A stretch of DNA of 64,000 nt from Bidens hawaiensis. Its lineage: Eukaryota > Streptophyta > Magnoliopsida > Asterales > Asteraceae. The first letter of the stretch is position 1. The number at the start of each line of letters is the position of its first letter. A program made the position numbers and the translations under genes. Location: the NCBI GenBank assembly GCA_021521415.1, contig JAIQDT010000830.1, forward strand, positions 558,001 through 622,000. The letters are read 5' to 3'. Positions 11,092 through 20,202 of the stretch are shown here, in pieces. The notes under the pieces are model-generated. The model was not told the DNA's origin. It saw nothing but the letters and a program-made list of their open reading frames with translations, and did not search any database.

Positions 11092-12964
11092 ACGGATATA
11101 GCGACAATGAGAGTATGGTATGGTGATGGTATGAACGCTTCCAGGGTCAACTTCCAGCTTGTAACTACAACATGAAAGAACTTGTTAGAAAGGAACCAGA
11201 GACCAAAGTCTCTAGACCACCCTCCAACTCTTAACATTAGTAATTTATCCCATTAAAGTATAGAAATAGTAAATATAGATATGCATATTAGAGATAGAGA
11301 ATGCAAGAGGAGATAGTGGTCGAGTCCCGACGGCTAGAGAGCAGCTAAAGCGATTTCAGGCTGCTTAACCGGTGACTGGTCATTGGAGGTTGGATTGAGC
11401 TGATGGTGTTATGTTTTTGTAGCTCAGAGGCAAAATTGGTTGTTGAGAATTACTCTCTAGTATGGGGATCTCTTAGAGACTAATATTCCGGGGAGAGCAA
11501 TATTTGAGAGAGAGAGAGAGAGAGTATAAGAATATAGTGAGGGAATGAGGGAGTTAGATGAAGAGAGAGTAGAGAGAATGAGGTATGATACCATATATGA
11601 GGGTTCTCCTTTATAGACAATGTGGGAGCTTCTCTTAGGGAAGCTTAAGCTTCTATAAAAGGAGTGGGTAACTCCTCATTTTAGCTTACTCAGACAAGCA
11701 TGGGCGGATACAGTGTATAACGAGGGTGGGCACATGCCCACCGTCCAACCCGTATTATTAGTGTAGTTAATAGTCCGATCTTCCTGTTTAAGCGCAAATG
11801 ACCACCCTCCAAAGAAGAGATAGAAAAGAACATAAATGGTGAATAAAGCACACATAAGCTTTTTCCGGTGAACCAAATTGGCATTAATGGTGTCGAATGC
11901 TTGGGGAGGAAGAAGAAACAAAATAAATTATTTTATATTTTTATGTTAAATAGAATAATAGGTAGTAGCATCTATAACTCACTTATCAACACTCAAAACT
12001 TTTTGACACAATATTATTAAAGTGACTGTTGAAGTGATTTTTTTATTTAATTTTACTTTGGACTTTGAGGCTACATAATACGTTAGTTTTTTAGTCTTCA
12101 AGAACTGCAATATTGATGTTTCTTATTTTTTTCAGTAATAATAATTTGAGTATTAGTCGATTTAGTTCATTGCCTATGGACTTGTTAAATTTATTTAATT
12201 GTTTCTAACGCTTTTTTTGTTCTTCGTAACAAAAATAAAGTATAACATTCACTAATTATACAAAAATAAACTCTCACCAAAGTCTATGCCTAACTTTCTT
12301 GTTTACATAATTTTCGTAGATCCTTTTTAGCCCACTTAGTGAATTAGTTATGTCTTCATAAGTAAAACAAAATCAGTGTGCTTATTTTTTTAACACTCTT
12401 AAATAATTTTGTCGATTGTTTTGTTTATGTAAATTAATTTATATATGATTTCATTTACGAACTTTTAACAAGTTTCTAAAAAGAAAATTTCTATCTTAAT
12501 ATTAACAACTATACAAAATTTCTTAATGAAATTCGAAAAAGGGCCTCGAAATTCATTTTGCTTTGGGTGTCCATAATGCTTTGGCAGGCCATGTTCTCTT
12601 TGACTCTACTCAATTTTTACCCAATCCATTTTGTGCCTCCCGTAGCAAAAATTTCTTGATCCACCTCTGCAGACAAGGCATCCCTTTTTTTTTTTTATGT
12701 AAATTGTAGTCTGCTTTAAGCCTGCAAGCCAACATAATTGCTTTTTCTCAGGCTTCAGCTTTATGTCATATCAGAGGTATCAGACTTCAACTTATTGTCA
12801 AATAAGAGGTGACAGCCTGAGGTTTACTATAACAAGGAGATTCCTTTACCAGCCCAGCTATGGTAATGAAGCTTCAAGCTTCCTAGCTTAGCAGCTGATG
12901 CTTGTGGCTTCCTAACTATTGAGCTTCGTTTGCTTGTGAGTGGGTAGGAGTACCTACTTCATCA
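11092..12964 (-). mobile_element. Solo LTR of family E, split by a hAT insertion
   Basis: On the minus strand the LTR begins TGATGAAGTAGGTACTCC (12964) and ends near TTGTAGCAATA (11092). Between about 11092 and 11240 it matches the 3' part of the E LTR at 16490-16650 closely, including the block around CTCTAGACCACCCTCC. Its flanks ATTAT and GTTAT agree at four of five bases. Removing the insertion at 11699-12669 leaves about 900 bp, the same size as the E LTRs. A GA-rich run at 11505-11525 corresponds to the CT-rich leader of the family. Confidence 0.7.
11699..12669. mobile_element. hAT-like non-autonomous DNA transposon
   Basis: The 971-bp insert is bounded by an exact 8-bp duplication, CAGACAAG, at 11691-11698 and 12670-12677. 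Its ends are imperfect inverted repeats: CATGGGCGGATACA on the left and, on the complementary strand at the right, CAGAGGTGGATCAA. These fit the CAGNGGCGGATCCA-like ends and 8-bp target duplications of plant hAT elements. The interior is AT-rich with no transposase, so it would depend on an autonomous relative. It interrupts a solo LTR, so it inserted after that LTR. Confidence 0.75.
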
Positions 12965-12969
12965 GTTAT

Positions 12970-13395
12970 ATATAAGGTCAATGATGATTCATTCGTCTCT
13001 TGTACCTTGAGGTTATTAACTTTAAACTATGGATTATTCATATATACAAGCTAATTTTTTTAAGTGCGCACAATACGAACTGAAAATATATCACTTGAGA
13101 AAACAATTTCAAGCTACTTTATTTTTCTATAACAAGAGAAGTGCATGCCTATGTTGGTTATTCATCAATTTATTGTAAACTTAGCATAAAATAAGCGAAA
13201 AGTTACTCGTCAACATATCCCTACATTGGAGCATCAAACGTTTGTAGCAAGAAAATGATTGCCATTTGTAGTAATTATGAGTCATTTTTCGTTTTATTTC
13301 TTAAAATCAAGTATATCCTTCCCTTTATAAACTATGCACCTAAATTCCTGTTTAAGGGGTACGTAAGGGTACGTAAGGCATATAAGTGTCTATGC
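12970..13395. other. Non-coding spacer, no gene seen
   Basis: AT-rich; contains one direct repeat of GGGTACGTAA near 13357-13378 and nothing recognisable as a gene. Confidence 0.4.
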
Positions 13396-13770
13396 AGTCG
13401 ATATCGCTGATATATCGGTTATCGGTCCCTTGGTGATATATAAGTCAGAATATCGGTATCGATAATATCAACGATATTGACCAATATATCACTGATATTC
13501 CTGATATTAGTGTTTTAAACCTTAATTTTCAACTTTTAGTGTTCAATGCTATTGTTTTAAGTCTTAATGAATTCTTACTTGCTACGATTGTTAGGGTTTT
13601 GCAATTTGCAAAAGGTTAATTTGTTAATAGTAGGAGATTATACTAAATTATTAGTGTTAAATTCCTATATATATGAATTTTACATGATATTTAAATTAAC
13701 AATATCCTACCGACATCTCATTGCGATAACCGATATCTCAGATATAGGTCCTTGACCGATTATCTGATAT
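13396..13770. repeat. GATATCG-rich block
   Basis: Variants of GATATCG, ATATCGG and CCGATATC recur across both ends of this block (13396-13505 and 13700-13770). The two ends are partly inverted relative to each other, for example TCGGTTATCGG at 13417 and CGATAACCGATATC at 13724. The middle is plain AT-rich DNA. It could be a miniature inverted-repeat element or a remnant of one. Confidence 0.45.
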
Positions 13771-13783
13771 TTTTCCGCATTAA

Positions 13784-14308
13784 TGTTGGGACTAATATTT
13801 TAGACCGACGCATCGAATTATTATTATTGTGGGCGAAAAATATATTATTATTTTTGGTCTCAACCAAGGGTGGATGGCTTGAGGACAAGACATGCTAGAC
13901 TAGTATAAATAGATGTATTTGTTAATTTGTCTAGCATGAGTGTATTGTGTATATTGTGAGATCTAGGGTTTTATCCCTATGAGAGAGCCGCCGCCTCCGA
14001 GATGAGCTCTCCCGAAGGTGGCTGATCTTTATTGTATGTATGTGTGTATGTATGAGTGCTCCTATATGACAATCTTTTGATTAATGAAATTATACCACCA
14101 CATCTTTCTTTATTTGTATGTTTCGATTACATATATGTGTTTATCCGGTTTATTTTTCATTGTAATCGATTCAGGCTCTCTCTCAATATTACTCATCCGT
14201 CCAAACACCTTTCAAGAGTGAATACGATTCGATCCTAGTTCATATCCGAGCTCCACCGTTAATAACGACCATTATTCACGTTTCCGTACCGAGGCTCGGG
14301 TCTTGTCA
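13784..14308 (+). mobile_element. Copia-type solo LTR, TSD ATTAA
   Basis: The 525-bp block begins TGTTGGGACTAA and ends GGGTCTTGTCA, with ATTAA at 13779-13783 and 14309-14313. It has a TATA box (TATAAATA, 13904-13911) followed about 80 bp later by a hairpin with a GAGCTC loop, matching the hairpin in elements D and A. No PBS follows, so it is a solo LTR. Confidence 0.8.
13904..13911 (+). promoter_or_regulatory. LTR TATA box
   Basis: TATAAATA sits mid-LTR, upstream of the GAGCTC hairpin, where a U3/R boundary is expected. Confidence 0.6.
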
Positions 14309-14313
14309 ATTAA

Positions 14314-15822
14314 CTGCTTAGATAAGTGTAATTTCTACATATACAAGTGTAATTTTCACATACAATTTATTAAGATATTCTTTATTTCAGTCCCTCTTAT
14401 AAGATTCTTTGGCTTCGTTTATGGTCTTTCCCTTTAATTAACCATAAGGTTCATTATATTGGATCTATATGTGCAAGACACAACATATGACAATGCTTGT
14501 CATTAATATATGATCCCAATGCTTGCCATTAATATATGATCATAAAGGATCACACTGTAAGAAATTTTACACGTTTAAACGTATGCTATAAATATTAAAC
14601 ATACTGGCTATTGGGTGTAATAACCATATGAAAGGAAACACTCATGCTAGATATGTATTATATATTATAATTTAACTAGCTTTAGAACCCATGTATTACA
14701 TGGAATTTGTCAATGTACAAATTAATACAATAAATTATTTGAAACAAATAAAAAAACTAAATAGAATTTTTATAAACAATTCAAATTTTGTTATATTGAA
14801 TAAATATTGGGTTCATCAGCTATATATTAATGTCACAAATCCCTAAAATTCTTTTTTTTTATCTAAATATGTTTTTTACATATAAAAAGTTTTTTTTAAA
14901 ATTAGATAATATATTTGTATACATGTTTTTGTTGTTATGTTACAAAATATAGATATTTAAAAAAGTTAAGATATTAAGGAAAATGATTTAATTTTTAAAT
15001 GTACACGTAATATAAGAAATCGTATATTATTATTATTGGTACATTTTTTTTATATTATTATGCATGACATTATTATATATTATAAATTAAAATTGAAATT
15101 GGTTAAATATTTCAATTCCAGTTTTAGGTTTATATTTTCACATGTAAATTGCGTTAAACGTTATTTGTCTCATAAGGAATTGTCCAAGTTATTTGTTTTA
15201 TAAGGAATTGTCCAATTTTAAAATATATAATTTTTATTTATAATATGGAAAGTTTTTAGAATGTATATAAATAGATATTAGGAATTTAAGCAGGAAAATT
15301 TAGCCAAAAAAGAATATGAAGTTGTCACGTCATCCTCACTATTTTCTTTTGTAAATAGATAGTAAATGATTTAGTGCAAGTGAAACTAAGTACATGTCAA
15401 ATGGTTATTTTATGTAATATTCACAACTTTATCACTATTTTCTTTTATTAGTATAGGTAAATAGATAGTAAATGATTTAGTGCAAGTAAAACTAAGCACA
15501 TGTCAAATGGTTATTTTGTGTAATATTCACAACTTTATTTTGGTTATTGAAGTATTTGATTGTTTTCAATACTTAATAGTATAAAGTTTTAAAAAATCTT
15601 TATAAATTTTTTATAAACATATGCAAGTATTTCTTTAAAGTAAAACGCAATTTGAGGGCTTGGGCTCTCCTCCTACTGGCCAATGCATGCAACGATTATT
15701 GAGTACTTTGGTAGAGATACAACATATATTGTGAGATTTCAAGTTAGAAAAATACTATCTTATTCCATTATATTTTTGGCTAAAATTTGAAGACTCACAA
15801 AAGTTTTTTAGTTCCTGGTTGG
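14314..15822. other. AT-rich non-coding DNA with short tandem repeats
   Basis: No coding frame. A pair of direct units of about 100 bp runs from 15337 to 15545 (GTAAATAGAT at 15351 and again at 15457, 106-bp offset). Shorter pairs occur near 14488-14535 and 15172-15222. A small inverted repeat around CCATGTATTACATGG lies at 14688-14702. Confidence 0.6.
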
Positions 15823-16652
15823 TGACGATGTGAGTATTCCTACCTACCCATAAAGTGAAGCTTACAAAATAAAGAAGGCGGCAGGGAAGCTTGAAGCTTC
15901 TCCCACAAGATTTCTAAGTTGACCAGGAAGCTCTTGTCATGACTGTCAAAAAGTTGGTACCTGCCATAAAGTAAAAGCAACAACAGGACAAACAAAGGCT
16001 GGGCAAAGGTTGCACAGAAATGGTGTGCACCCAGTCTGCTCAAGCTGAAAGAAGAGCTGACCCCTTCCCTTTAGGAAGCTTAAGCGTCCCCCAGAGAAGC
16101 TTACGACTGCATATAAAAGGAACATTTTAGCCAAAAGTATATTCATTCTCATTCACTCTATTTCTCTCCACTCTCTCACTATACTCTCTCTAAAAGAATA
16201 CTCTCCAGAATATCATCTCCAAAGTAATACTCACTAACAGATCTCCCCCTCTAAAGAGTAATTATCATCACTGAGCTGTTATTCCTTTGAGCTGCTAAGT
16301 CCACGAGCTGCTGAGGCATAACACTATCAGCCCACTCCAACCTCGACGACCAATCACCGGTTAAGCAGCTGAAACCGCCTCAGCTGCTCTCTAACCGTTG
16401 GGTCTCAACCACTACCTCTTTTTGCATCTCTATATCTAGTATACGTATCTATATTTACTCCATATATACTTTCATTGGATAAATTACTAATGTTGAGCGT
16501 CGGAGGGTGGTCCAGAGACCCCGGTCTCTAGTCCCCTTCTAACGAGTTCTTTTATGTTGTAGGTACGAGCAGGAAGCTGGAAGGTGACCTTGGAAGTGTC
16601 ATACCATCACCCGACCATACCTTTATTGTTAGCTATGCCCATTGTAGCAACA
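15823..16652 (+). repeat. Element E 5' LTR
   Basis: Begins near TGACGATGTGAGTATTCC and ends TTGTAGCAACA. AAGCTT-rich U3, TATA box at 16111-16118, then a CT-rich leader with CACTCTCTCACTATACTCTC-like sequence. It is clearly homologous to 59214-60092 over its length but has many substitutions and small indels, so E is the oldest large element here. The exact first base is uncertain by a few positions. Confidence 0.75.
16111..16118 (+). promoter_or_regulatory. TATA box of E 5' LTR
   Basis: ATATAAAAGG lies just before the CT-rich leader; the same place in the 3' LTR reads TATAAAAT (59548-59555). Confidence 0.6.
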
Positions 16653-16653
16653 A

Positions 16654-16671
16654 GTGGCGCCCACCGTGAGG
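16654..16671 (+). other. Primer-binding site of element E
   Basis: AGTGGCGCCCACCGTGAGG starts one or two bases after the LTR end. TGGCGCC-type sites prime many plant Ty3/gypsy elements of the Tat and Athila lineages. Confidence 0.7.
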
Positions 16672-17370
16672 CAAGAGCTACTTATAACATAAAACTCTTT
16701 TGTATTTCAGCTCCAAATGTTCCTAAGTTCTTCTCTTTATGGTTGGAGAGGATATCTTTCTTAAGGTCTCTTTTACATAAGGTTCCTAGCTTCTTACAAT
16801 ATAACATTATTTTCAATATCAAATGGTTCCAAAAGGTTTTTGTTCATTATACATGAATAACCACAGTTTGTTTGGACTTATATATTTTCGGTTTGATACA
16901 TAAAAGCTTTTCTTGGTAGCAAGTACCAATGTATATTATCATCATTTTTTATAAACATTTACCTTATGTTTGGGTAAAAACATGATATTACTCAACTTTA
17001 CTAGAATAAAAAAGTTGTTATTTGATATTAGTTTTTGTCATTTAATTTTATGTGGGAAACAAGTTTTGTCCAAACTTCATTCAAAAAATTATATGACAAC
17101 AAAAATCTATTTTTCAAGAAAAGAAAACTATTATTTTTTGGCCATCTAAGTAAAGAAAAGGGATTTGAAAAAGATCTATGATATGACTAGATCCGACCTA
17201 CATATGTGTTTTCACAAAAATAACATGTCAAGTCAAAAAAAGTACATATGTTACTTAGCTGTATAGGTTACTGTTCACCTTAGCTGTATCTGACAGCTGT
17301 AGCTTTAACAGATATACAAGTAAGCTTGCAACTCAGAAGCTTGAAACTCATAAGCAGGAAACATACCAAC
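16672..17370 (+). other. Element E internal region, first segment
   Basis: About 700 bp of non-coding sequence between the primer-binding site and the insertion point of A. It has AAGCTT words near 17330 but no gag frame. It resumes after A at 31660. Confidence 0.55.
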
Positions 17371-17375
17371 CTCTT

Positions 17376-17793
17376 TGTTGGTGCATAAATGTCAGTAGTT
17401 CATAGTCTAGAGTCTGTAATCGAGTCTGTAATGTTATTTATGTTTTTGTTTAAAGCGAAGTTGTTAACAAGTTCGCCTAGGCGAACTTGTTGAACAAGCG
17501 AAGTTATGGACAACTTCGCCTGAACATATCAGGCGAAGTTGTCGTGTATTTATATATAGGTTACGGATTGTTTAGTAACGATTCGTTCAGTGAATCGTGT
17601 GATAGTTGTTAGCAGTTTTGGTTAACGAGTCTGTAATAGTGATATCGTATCACGTGTTCGGTTATCAATATAACGTGTTCGTTTATCGTATCGTGTTTGT
17701 TTGATTTGCTTTCTACACTCGTAACGATCTACGCAGGGATTCCGCACCTGAGTAGAACGCGATATCTCGTGTGATCCGTCCAGGGAACCTACA
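17376..17793 (+). repeat. Element A 5' LTR
   Basis: 418 bp, TGTTGGTGCATAA to CCAGGGAACCTACA. Carries four GCGAAGTT-type octamers, one pair of which can form a hairpin (17497-17520), and a TATA box at 17551-17558. Compared with the 3' copy I see two substitutions: ATTCG versus AGTCG near 17582, and TTGATT versus TTTATT near 17703. Confidence 0.95.
17551..17558 (+). promoter_or_regulatory. TATA box of element A LTR
   Basis: TATATATA preceded by ATTTA sits about 175 bp from the LTR start, directly after the octamer cluster. It is the likely core promoter for full-length element RNA. Confidence 0.6.
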
Positions 17794-17794
17794 A

Positions 17795-17807
17795 TTGGTA
17801 TCAGAGC
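17795..17807 (+). other. Primer-binding site of element A
   Basis: TTGGTATCAGAGC begins one base after the LTR. It is the standard plant copia site complementary to the 3' end of initiator tRNA-Met. Confidence 0.9.
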
Positions 17808-17889
17808 CTTAGGCTCTTATGCTATGGTTTGAGATCTGCGTTTTGGTGTTTCTGGCACGTTTCTGTGCGTTTCTGGCCGAACAGCGCCG

Positions 17890-18092
17890 TAGGCGAAGTT
17901 ATTGTTCATCAGGCGAAGTTACCGTCACTGTTCGTAGGGTTTAGGCGAAGATATAAGGTTAAGCGAAGTTATCCACAACTTCGCCTACCTCACAAGTTCG
18001 CTTATCAGCCAGGCGAAGTTATGGACAGGCGAAGTTAAGGAGGAGCGATGTTAACTTTAGGCGAAGTTAACGAGTTTAAAAAAAAAAAAAAA
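17890..18092 (+). repeat. Octamer cluster 1, first leader copy
   Basis: Seven GCGAAGTT/AACTTCGC octamers lie between 17890 and 18070, ending in a poly-A run (18078-18092). About 100 bp of it (TCATCAGGCGAAG onward) is repeated at 19910-20010 with few changes. The poly-A also matches the one before the gag start codon, so this looks like a second copy of the gag leader that lost its coding region. Confidence 0.8.
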
Positions 18093-18972
18093 AGTATTTT
18101 GGTGTTTTCGTCTGTATGGCCAGGTGTACACGATTATTGTGAGACCGAAGACGTTGTTCCGTCAACGAGTGAAACTTGTTATCTCTTGGTCTTACGTGTG
18201 AACAAATACGTGTCAACTCTGGATATGGAGTTGAGTTTGTGAATGGGATATTAATTGAAACTGGATATTGACACATATTTCGGTGTTTGTGGGCAATGAA
18301 ATTGTTGTTGTTCGAGGTTGACCAACTGAAGAAAGTCAAATTGAACTGAAGGTTTTTGTCATTACTGGATTGCGGTCAGAGCATATTATTTATGTTATTT
18401 TCAAGGCGTTCGAGAATTGGATCCTGAAACGTGATGCTTATTTATTAGAGTGAAAATTCTGGAACAAGTTGGATTTAATCGGGAACTAAAGTGTTTATGT
18501 TCTTGATCGTTATCCCTGGTGATTGAAGATGCTTCGGATTAATTAATGGTCATGTGTTAGATTCTGTCAAGGTGGTTTTGTGATGAAATTGATCACTTGA
18601 TGTTGAGTAGTTGAAGATTAAACCTTATCGTATGCCGACGAGTTGGTGAAGTTGTGGAGGAAGCCCAACTTCACGTGTTGGTGAAGTCAGATAGACTCAC
18701 GTGATTGGTTGAGATGATCAATTTGGCACGGGGATGTATGCATTTCAAAGACCTCAATCATTATAGTCGGAGAAGCTTACACTGAAGGGGAGATCTGATA
18801 TGGAAGACGCTGGGTGATTGGTAGATTTGTGAAGCTACAGGACAGTTTCAGACACGGCTGGTTGAAGAGCAAACAGAAGATCATCAGTTAAGAGGGAGTC
18901 TGTTGGTGCATGTTTTGTAACAGATGATCTTTCGTGTTTGTTAGAATTGAGAGCAACGGTCAAAGGGGAGAC
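18093..18972 (+). other. Non-coding segment resembling element D's interior
   Basis: No long frame. Several blocks match the interior of element D in the same order, for example GACCAACTGAAG with AGTCAAA (compare 54398), GCGTTCGAGAA with TTGGATCC (compare 54473) and GATTTGTGAAG followed by GACACGG (compare 54690). It ends in two successive polypurine tracts. Confidence 0.65.
18889..18972 (+). other. Two internal polypurine tract / LTR-start junctions
   Basis: AAGAGGGAGTC precedes TGTTGGTGCAT at 18901, and AAAGGGGAGAC precedes TGTTGGTGCAT at 18973. The genuine 3' junction (31226-31237) has the same layout. Multiplied polypurine tracts are a known trait of sireviruses. Confidence 0.75.
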
Positions 18973-19243
18973 TGTTGGTGCATTTTGTGACCGTCGCTAT
19001 GCAATTCAGACCAGCGGAGACGCCATAGGTGAAGTTAGAACAACTTCGCCGTAGGCATAGGCGAAGTTAGAATAACTTCGCCATAGGCGAAGTTATAACA
19101 ACTTCGCCTACTGAAGCCCAGGCCCGAGAATGTTTTATATATATATACGTGTGTCTTGTTTAGTTTTAGTAATCCAGAAATTAGAGTATTGTGTGATAAG
19201 TTTAATTATCTAGAGAGAAACCGAGAGAGTGAGCCGTGTGGGA

Positions 19244-19273
19244 CGGCCCGAGGTAGAGCTCACCTCGGGTCGG
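19244..19273 (+). other. GAGCTC-loop hairpin
   Basis: CCCGAGGT pairs perfectly with ACCTCGGG around a loop containing AGAGCTC. It is the counterpart of the hairpins at 53265-53292 and 13989-14022. Confidence 0.7.
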
Positions 19274-19479
19274 CCGTGTCATTTGTTTTCATGTTTGGTA
19301 TGTAAGTGTTTTGATTATTATATAAGAATCTGCAGATTTGATTATCCCGTTCTTGTATTTGTTCGTGTATTTGTTCGTGTACGTGTTTGTGTTCTTCATC
19401 TTTACACCAATAAACGAGTCTAGGAGGATTCCGCACTCCTAGACCTCGTGCGGATCTCGTATTGATCAGCGACGCCCCG

Positions 19480-19714
19480 GGGGGAACTACATGTGCTCGA
19501 TTGTGTAAAAGCTTAAATCAATCACACGTGTGCTCTGATATCAATCCCGAACTACATGTGATTAAATCCCATGTGTAAATCAATCAGAGCTTTTGATCCA
19601 TCACACTACATGTGATTAAATCACACGTGTGATTGTTAGCAGTTTTGGCTAATCACATGTAGTTCTGATACCAATCCGTCCAGGGCGTCTTAAATCAATC
19701 ACTTCAATTTCACA
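19480..19714 (+). repeat. Scrambled inverted-repeat patch
   Basis: ACATGTGATT, AATCACACGTG and CTACATGTGATTAAATC recur in both orientations, together with two inverted copies of a primer-site-like word (CTGATATCAAT at 19535 and CTGATACCAAT at 19665). It looks like the product of repeated template switching during reverse transcription. Confidence 0.6.
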
Positions 19715-19715
19715 A

Positions 19716-19728
19716 TTGGTATAAGAGC
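19716..19728 (+). other. Second primer-binding-site-like sequence
   Basis: TTGGTATAAGAGC follows the internal LTR-like block. It differs at one base from the functional site at 17795, so priming here may be weakened. Confidence 0.65.
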
Positions 19729-19904
19729 TTTTGCTCGATTGTGTGGTTCGGGATATTCACGCGGGTGTAGAAATCGTCCCGTTTCGACTATTCGCGGGAC
19801 GTGTTTTCTGTGTTTTTGATCATTCTTACCTCCTACCATCGTGTTCAAGCCTTTACACCGTCAAAAACCTCGTTAAAATCCGATTTACAGATCTGCAGAA
19901 ACTT

Positions 19905-20201
19905 CGTGTTCATCAGGCGAAGTTGCCGTCACTGTGCGTAGGGTTTCGGCGAAGATATAAGGTTAAGCGAAGTTATCCACAACTTCGCCTACCTTCTCAA
20001 GTTCGCTTAACTCAAGCGAAGTTCTCTACAACTTCGCCTACCTCTTAAGTTCGCTTACCTCAAGCGAAGTTAAGAATCAGCGAAGTTAATCAGCAGTGTT
20101 ATCAGCGAAGTTCTTCAGCGAAGTTCTCTACAACTTCGTCTACTTCAAGCGAAGTTATCCGTAACTTCGCCTACAGTACTTTAAAAAAAAAAAAAAAAAA
20201 A
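19905..20201 (+). repeat. Octamer cluster 2, gag leader
   Basis: Eleven exact GCGAAGTT/AACTTCGC octamers plus variants are packed into 270 bp. Several are arranged as inverted pairs with 6-nt spacers, such as GCGAAGTT, ATCCAC, AACTTCGC. A poly-A run (20184-20201) directly precedes the gag start codon. Confidence 0.85.
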
Positions 20202-20202
20202 G

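Larger units (their letters stand above)
18973..19714 (+). repeat. Internal LTR-like block inside element A
   Basis: Starts with TGTTGGTGCAT right after a polypurine tract and ends TTTCACA right before a second PBS-like site. It contains five octamers (19020-19110), a TATA run (19137-19147), a GAGCTC-loop hairpin (19244-19273) and GGATTCCGCAC near its end, as in the outer LTRs. Outside these motifs it differs strongly from the 418-bp outer LTRs, so it is not a simple duplicate. Confidence 0.7.

Noticed and set aside
9086..12964. F and G as the two LTRs of one minus-strand element
   Set aside because: No PBS follows the LTR end of G on the minus strand, and the sequence between them has no internal-region features; separate solo LTRs fit better.
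14688..14702. Helitron 3' hairpin (CCATG, TATTA, CATGG)
   Set aside because: No CTRR end follows and no matching 5' TC end was found.
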